Assembly (NCBI GenBank): GCA_947259865.1 | Contig: CAMYNZ010000245.1 | Coordinates: 1-9,425, forward strand | DNA: 9,425 bases | From: an uncultured Desulfobacterales bacterium | Lineage (GTDB): Bacteria; Desulfobacterota; Desulfobacteria; Desulfobacterales; G020354645 | Reading direction: 5' to 3' | Shown: one piece after another, positions 6,585 to 9,425 of the stretch | How positions within the stretch are numbered: the first letter of the stretch is position 1 | How the letters are laid out: each line of letters starts with the position of its first letter | Notes under the pieces: model-generated | Seen by the model: the letters and a program-made list of their open reading frames with translations, nothing else | Database searches by the model: none | What the model was told of the DNA's origin: nothing | Translations under genes and position numbers: made by a program

Positions 6585-7148
6585 TCACATTCCTTTTTCT
6601 TTTAGGCCTGAAACATATTCATTAGAACTAACCACTTTGGCATAACCAGCTCCCAGCGCTGCCATAAATGATCCGTGTACTTCTTCTGCGGGTATGGTTC
6701 TTCCTGAAAATTCCAGGTTTCGGGTGGCGCACCCATCATGAATAACCGTGCAGTAAAACCCAAAATCTGCAGCCGCCCGTGTGGTCGCATCAATACACAT
6801 ATGACTCATAGCGCCACAAATGACCAACTGCTGCACCCCGGTTTTTTTTATCGATTCATAAAGATCGGTTTCACGAAAACTATTGGGATAGTTTTTTTGG
6901 ATCAGTACATCGTTTGATCGAGGTTTAATGCTATCATGTATTTCGGCTCCCGGCGTATCGGGAAGGAAAAAGGTTGCACCGGGATTAATTGAAATGTGCT
7001 GAATGTGAAAGGTCGGCCATTCGTTTTTACGGAAAAGATCCAATAAGGCACCACTGGCAGAACCGGCAGCTTGCATGCCCATCAGCTCCATCCGTCCACC
7101 CGGAAAATAATCATTTTGAACGTCTACAAGTACCAGGCCTGGTTTCAT
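6585..7148 (-). CDS. Isochorismatase-family cysteine hydrolase
   Basis: Complete 187-residue isochorismatase-like hydrolase with the catalytic triad in place: D9 in LVDVQNDYF, K85 in IQKNYPNSF and C118 in SHMCIDATTRAAADFG, preceded by the cis-peptide region at 112-113. This superfamily includes nicotinamidases, isochorismatases, N-carbamoyl amidases and related C-N hydrolases; FPGGRM near 15-20 resembles nicotinamidase-type N-termini, but the specific substrate is not decided by sequence alone. It is a soluble cytosolic enzyme by composition. The ATG at 7148 follows AAGGAGA with good spacing. The upstream lipoprotein gene ends 11 nt before this start, so the two are very likely cotranscribed. 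Confidence 0.92.
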   Translation of the reverse strand: MKPGLVLVDVQNDYFPGGRMELMGMQAAGSASGALLDLFRKNEWPTFHIQHISINPGATFFLPDTPGAEIHDSIKPRSNDVLIQKNYPNSFRETDLYESIKKTGVQQLVICGAMSHMCIDATTRAAADFGFYCTVIHDGCATRNLEFSGRTIPAEEVHGSFMAALGAGYAKVVSSNEYVSGLKEKGM

Positions 7149-7159
7149 GGAAATCTCCT

Positions 7160-7720
7160 TTACTGGATGACTTTTCGAATATCCGGCACGACTTCGCGCA
7201 ACATATCCTGCAACAATTCGCTGAGCACCTCGTTAAACGCACCGGATCCCGGCAATGTTTTTTTTCTGAGTTTGCTGCTGAATTCTTTTCCCAGTACTTT
7301 TTGGCCACCCTTGCTGATCACAATTCTAAGTTTCATTTCGGATTCAAATCCTGAAATCGATTGCTGGGTGAAATACATCTCTTTGACAGCACCGGTCACT
7401 ATATAATCCGTATTGAAATCAGAACCCTTGTCATGATATTCCCCCTGGCAGCCGCTCATTTTCAACTCCTCGAGTAACGCACGCGAGATCCACTCGCTTG
7501 CATCCGGTTTGCCATAAATCTGCTGACCGTCTTTTCGCTCACCAATGGCCTCGAATTCCCGTTGATCTTCCAGGGCTAGCACTGCAATACTGCCTTTGCA
7601 GGGAGACGTATCCACTTCAATCGGATGGTAGATTAGATTTATGGTGTTTGTGGATGCACAGCCGACCATCAGTGTTATGCCTAAAATCAGAAGCAACCTT
7701 GAAATTGTAAATGTCTTCAT
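7160..7720 (-). CDS. Putative outer-membrane lipoprotein, unknown function
   Basis: Complete 186-residue protein with a type II signal peptide: basic start (K2, R8), hydrophobic core about 9-18 and lipobox LMVGC with lipidated C21. Ala at +2 predicts outer-membrane sorting under the E. coli rule. The mature part has a strand-rich start (GSIAVLALEDQRE), a region SEWISRALLEELKMSGC resembling small lipoproteins of the YajG/GNA1162 style, and a repeating YIVTGAVKEMYF / MKLRIVISKGGQKVLGKEF pattern. C41 and C91 could form a disulfide. I do not recognise a named family with confidence. The ATG at 7720 follows AGGAGG at 7-nt spacing. It is the first gene of a two-gene unit with the isochorismatase-like hydrolase; a secreted lipoprotein with a cytosolic hydrolase gives no obvious functional link. 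Confidence 0.88.
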   Translation of the reverse strand: MKTFTISRLLLILGITLMVGCASTNTINLIYHPIEVDTSPCKGSIAVLALEDQREFEAIGERKDGQQIYGKPDASEWISRALLEELKMSGCQGEYHDKGSDFNTDYIVTGAVKEMYFTQQSISGFESEMKLRIVISKGGQKVLGKEFSSKLRKKTLPGSGAFNEVLSELLQDMLREVVPDIRKVIQ

Positions 7721-7760
7721 CCTAAATCCTCCTTTCGCACGGTTACGTTATAAGCTTTAA

Positions 7761-7795
7761 GCCATCGCCCTGCAAATGAGCAGGGACCCGCTGGC
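7761..7795. repeat. GC-rich hairpin in the lipoprotein leader
   Basis: CCCTGC (7768-7773) and GCAGGG (7780-7785) form a 6-bp stem with loop AAATGA, enclosed by GCCA (7761-7764) pairing with TGGC (7792-7795). It lies about 40-75 bp upstream of the lipoprotein ATG. It shares GCCATCGC with the palindrome at 112-155, so it may be another palindromic repeat unit rather than a regulatory leader. Confidence 0.4.
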
Positions 7796-7859
7796 GGTTA
7801 AAATTTTATAAAAACATAAGATTGAGCCGGATTTTGAGTATGATTGATGAAGATTTAGA

Positions 7860-7898
7860 AGTGGTTTTGAAACCACTTCAAGTGGGGCATGGGTGCCC
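7860..7898. repeat. Two adjacent small hairpins
   Basis: GTGGTTT (7861-7867) pairs with AAACCAC (7870-7876), and a few bases on GGGCA (7885-7889) pairs with TGCCC (7894-7898), followed by TTTAT on the plus strand. They lie between the DUF302 stop and the lipoprotein promoter region. They may be protein-binding palindromes; a terminator role is weak on either strand. Confidence 0.3.
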
Positions 7899-7925
7899 TT
7901 TATCGCATAATTAGTAGCGTGTCAA
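7899..7925 (-). promoter_or_regulatory. Weak candidate promoter for the lipoprotein-hydrolase operon
   Basis: On the minus strand TTGACA (7925-7920) is a perfect -35 box, but the -10 position holds only GATAAA/ATAAAG about 15-16 bp downstream. The site is about 200 bp upstream of the lipoprotein ATG, so the leader would contain the 7761-7795 hairpin. Confidence 0.25.
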
Positions 7926-7972
7926 TTCTTTCAAAATGTCATTTGGTTTCGAAAAAATATTGGTTGCATTTA

Positions 7973-8425
7973 TTAGGGCATCGTTGCCGCAACGGCAAAG
8001 TTTTTAAGGGCATTTTCGACCTTTTTTAAAACCTGGCTGCACTTTGCGAGGCCATGGCGTTTATCCAGATATGCGGGAGAATTGTAGGAAAACCAGACCA
8101 GTCCCGCTTCATCTTCCCAAATCAGAGCTTTTTGAGGAAGATCCAACCCGACGGTTTGGCTGCATTGCATCAAGGGGGCACCGACTTTGGGGTTGCCGAA
8201 AATAATTAATTCCGTGGGGCGCAAATTTTTACCCACCCGTTTAGCGCCGGCGGCATGATTGATCCGGCTAAACACCGTCATGCCCTTTTGCTTCAACACC
8301 GTCTCCAAACGGTTCCCCGTTTCTTTGACACTATGATTACTCTTCACATTGACAAATCCGGTGTCAGCCCAGGCCGATGAGGCAGCAAACAAAAACATTA
8401 TCAAAACCAAAATAAAACGCTGCAT
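7973..8425 (-). CDS. Periplasmic DUF302 domain protein
   Basis: Complete 150-residue protein. A Sec signal peptide spans about 1-20 and ends AWA before D21, so the mature protein is periplasmic. The rest is one DUF302 domain: SVKETGNRLETVLKQKGMTVFSRINHA at about 32-58, ELIIFGNPKVGAPLMQ (72-87), DLPQKALIWEDEAGLVWFSYNSP (95-117) and a C-terminal helix. DUF302 proteins are small alpha/beta proteins of unknown function, often encoded near sulfur or thiol metabolism genes; nothing of that kind adjoins here. C88 and C129 could form a disulfide. The ATG at 8425 follows AGGAGG with good spacing. The gene has its own upstream region and a 252-bp gap downstream, so it is probably monocistronic. Confidence 0.92.
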   Translation of the reverse strand: MQRFILVLIMFLFAASSAWADTGFVNVKSNHSVKETGNRLETVLKQKGMTVFSRINHAAGAKRVGKNLRPTELIIFGNPKVGAPLMQCSQTVGLDLPQKALIWEDEAGLVWFSYNSPAYLDKRHGLAKCSQVLKKVENALKNFAVAATMP

Positions 8426-8451
8426 GATATATTCCTCCTAATTAATAAGCT

Positions 8452-8481
8452 ATAATGTAATGCCTTAACCGATTTTTACAA
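8452..8481 (-). promoter_or_regulatory. Candidate promoter for the DUF302 gene
   Basis: On the minus strand TTGTAA (8481-8476) and CATTAT (8457-8452) are separated by 18 bp, about 27 bp upstream of the ATG. Both boxes match consensus only partly. Confidence 0.35.
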
Positions 8482-8516
8482 CTACCATAACAGACGATTC
8501 GACATTGCACCGGGCA

Positions 8517-8541
8517 GGTCATCTTTTGGCCAAAGATGGTC
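8517..8541. promoter_or_regulatory. Operator-like palindrome upstream of DUF302
   Basis: CATCTTT (8520-8526) pairs with AAAGATG (8532-8538) across TGGCC, and two wobble pairs and one G-C pair extend the symmetry to 8517 and 8541. It lies just upstream of the candidate promoter and could be a repressor or activator site; a chance palindrome is equally possible. Confidence 0.3.
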
Positions 8542-8567
8542 CGTCAGACGGGTTTTCGAGATGATTT

Positions 8568-8740
8568 CTAGTGTTGCGTCCCACAAATAGTTACACAATT
8601 CAGTACAAGGTTTGAAAGGTTTTTGTGAGCGCCCTTGAGTCCCGCTTTCAGCGGGATCACCAAAATGGACGCAGGTGTGAGCAAAAGGATTTCAAACCGC
8701 TGTAAGACAATTTAAACTTATTTCTGGAACAGGACACTAG
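8568..8740. mobile_element. MITE-like palindromic element with CTAG ends
   Basis: The ends are CTAGTGT (8568-8574) and ACACTAG (8734-8740). Read inward on opposite strands the two arms align for about 60 bp at roughly two-thirds identity with few gaps, including GGTTTGAAA at offset 41 on the left and 42 on the right. The centre is a perfect 7-bp hairpin TCCCGCT / AGCGGGA (8640-8656). The whole 173 bp is thus one large imperfect palindrome with no coding potential. IS630-type transposons insert at CTAG and duplicate TA, which fits the CTAG at both ends, so mobilisation in trans by an IS630/Tc1-like transposase is a reasonable inference. No transposase is in the window. It occupies the right half of the gap between alkD and the DUF302 gene. 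Confidence 0.6.
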
Positions 8741-9425
8741 AAGTGGTGAAGCCTATTTTGAATTTTGTCGCTGGTCAATTCTCGCAGGGCATCGCCGGCA
8801 ATCCATCTGGCTGTTCTGGATTCGATCGTTTTGATTTCTCTGCCGACGTCGATGGCGGCCTGATTTAAAGCACGGTTGCGTTTGCCGATTTGCCGTAAGG
8901 CCCAGTTGACCGCTTTTTTGACAAAATTTCTTTCATCCCGGGCCTCTCTTTTGATAATCGGGAAAAACTGCGAAAATCGGTCGTCATCAGCGGCTTTGTC
9001 GTGCACGGCCAGCACCGCCATCAAAACAAACCCGGCCCGTTTGACTAATTCCTGGCGACGGGTACTCCATTGGATCGCTTTTGAATAGGCAAACACGGTT
9101 TTATCAAAAAGATTGCTGCAGCATTGGTCACATACGTCCCAGGAGTCGAAATCTTTAACCCAGCGCTCCATCTGGGATTGGCTGACCTGTTCCGGATCGT
9201 CTACCATCCCGGCCAGTATCCGGGCTTCATGGATACCCGATGACCAGAGTTTTCCGGCCAGGGTGTGGTTTTTACCGATTTGCTTTGCCAGCCTGCGCAG
9301 ATCAGGGATGCAAACACCGTAGGCATTCTCCGGTTTAATCCCGAAACGGGCCATCCCTTTAACCGATGAGAAAGGATACAGACAAGCGCAACGCATCAAA
9401 TCGGTGCAGGCAGCGCCGGTTTTTG
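8737..9425 (-). CDS. AlkD-like DNA alkylation repair protein, 5' end open at window edge
   Basis: HEAT-like-repeat DNA glycosylase of the AlkD family, which excises N3- and N7-alkylated purines without base flipping. Family features: SSVKGMARFGIKPENAYGV near the N-terminus, PDLRRLAKQIG, ARILAGMVDDP, the active-site stretch SWDVCDQCCSN, NFVKKAVNWALRQIGKRN, and RWIAGDALRELTSDKIQ at the end. Counting from the TTG at 9399, W87, D91 and W166 have the spacing of the Trp, Asp and Trp of the Bacillus AlkD active site. The frame stays open from 9399 to the edge and neither TTG 9399 nor ATG 9396 has a Shine-Dalgarno; relatives carry a few more residues before SVKGM, so the true start is probably beyond 9425. 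The TAG stop (8739-8737) lies inside the terminal repeat of the 8568-8740 element; because the homology reaches nearly the normal C-terminus, only the last residues could have been altered. Confidence 0.88.
   Translation of the reverse strand, partial: KTGAACTDLMRCACLYPFSSVKGMARFGIKPENAYGVCIPDLRRLAKQIGKNHTLAGKLWSSGIHEARILAGMVDDPEQVSQSQMERWVKDFDSWDVCDQCCSNLFDKTVFAYSKAIQWSTRRQELVKRAGFVLMAVLAVHDKAADDDRFSQFFPIIKREARDERNFVKKAVNWALRQIGKRNRALNQAAIDVGREIKTIESRTARWIAGDALRELTSDKIQNRLHHF

Noticed and set aside
6989..7406. Plus-strand open frames across the hydrolase and lipoprotein genes
   Set aside because: They are antisense to two recognised genes, have low-complexity composition and lack ribosome binding sites.
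8609..8698. CRISPR-like or toxin-antitoxin operator repeats
   Set aside because: The repeats are inverted, present once each and belong to the larger 8568-8740 palindrome; there are no regular spacers.

Overview
The window is ordinary bacterial chromosome with short, mostly single-gene transcription units. The proteins (MobB, SfsA, a DrrA-like ABC exporter, a periplasmic DUF302 protein, AlkD) and the intergenic repeats resemble sulfate-reducing Desulfobacterota (Desulfobacterales-like). That placement is inferred from protein style and remembered relatives; no rRNA or tRNA in the window confirms it. Lipoprotein and Sec signal sequences point to a diderm envelope.

Layout, left to right. 1-226 is non-coding and carries a REP-like hairpin with a GTGG head, a GC-rich palindrome and a probable terminator for sfsA. 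sfsA (minus) and mobB (minus) follow; between them lies a 173-bp element with inverted-repeat ends that holds the two ends of a deleted four-helix-bundle (23S rRNA intervening-sequence family) gene. A near-consensus sigma-70 promoter then drives a plus-strand ABC exporter pair. The ATPase is intact, but the permease is split by an out-of-frame lesion that removes part of a membrane segment. A 226-bp MITE-like element with 37-bp terminal inverted repeats fills the convergent gap after it.

From 4301 to the end every gene is on the minus strand: a PH-like/zinc-ribbon membrane protein, a membrane-anchored M28 metallopeptidase, an isochorismatase-family hydrolase in an operon with a lipoprotein, a periplasmic DUF302 protein, and an AlkD DNA glycosylase whose 5' end appears to run off the window. 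A second, 173-bp MITE-like palindrome with CTAG ends lies between DUF302 and alkD, and its terminal TAG is the alkD stop codon.

No defence system, CRISPR array, prophage or biosynthetic cluster is visible, and the genes do not form one pathway. What stands out is the density of small non-autonomous repeats (REP-like hairpin, four-helix-bundle relic, two MITE-like elements, several long intergenic palindromes) and the recent-looking damage to the ABC permease.
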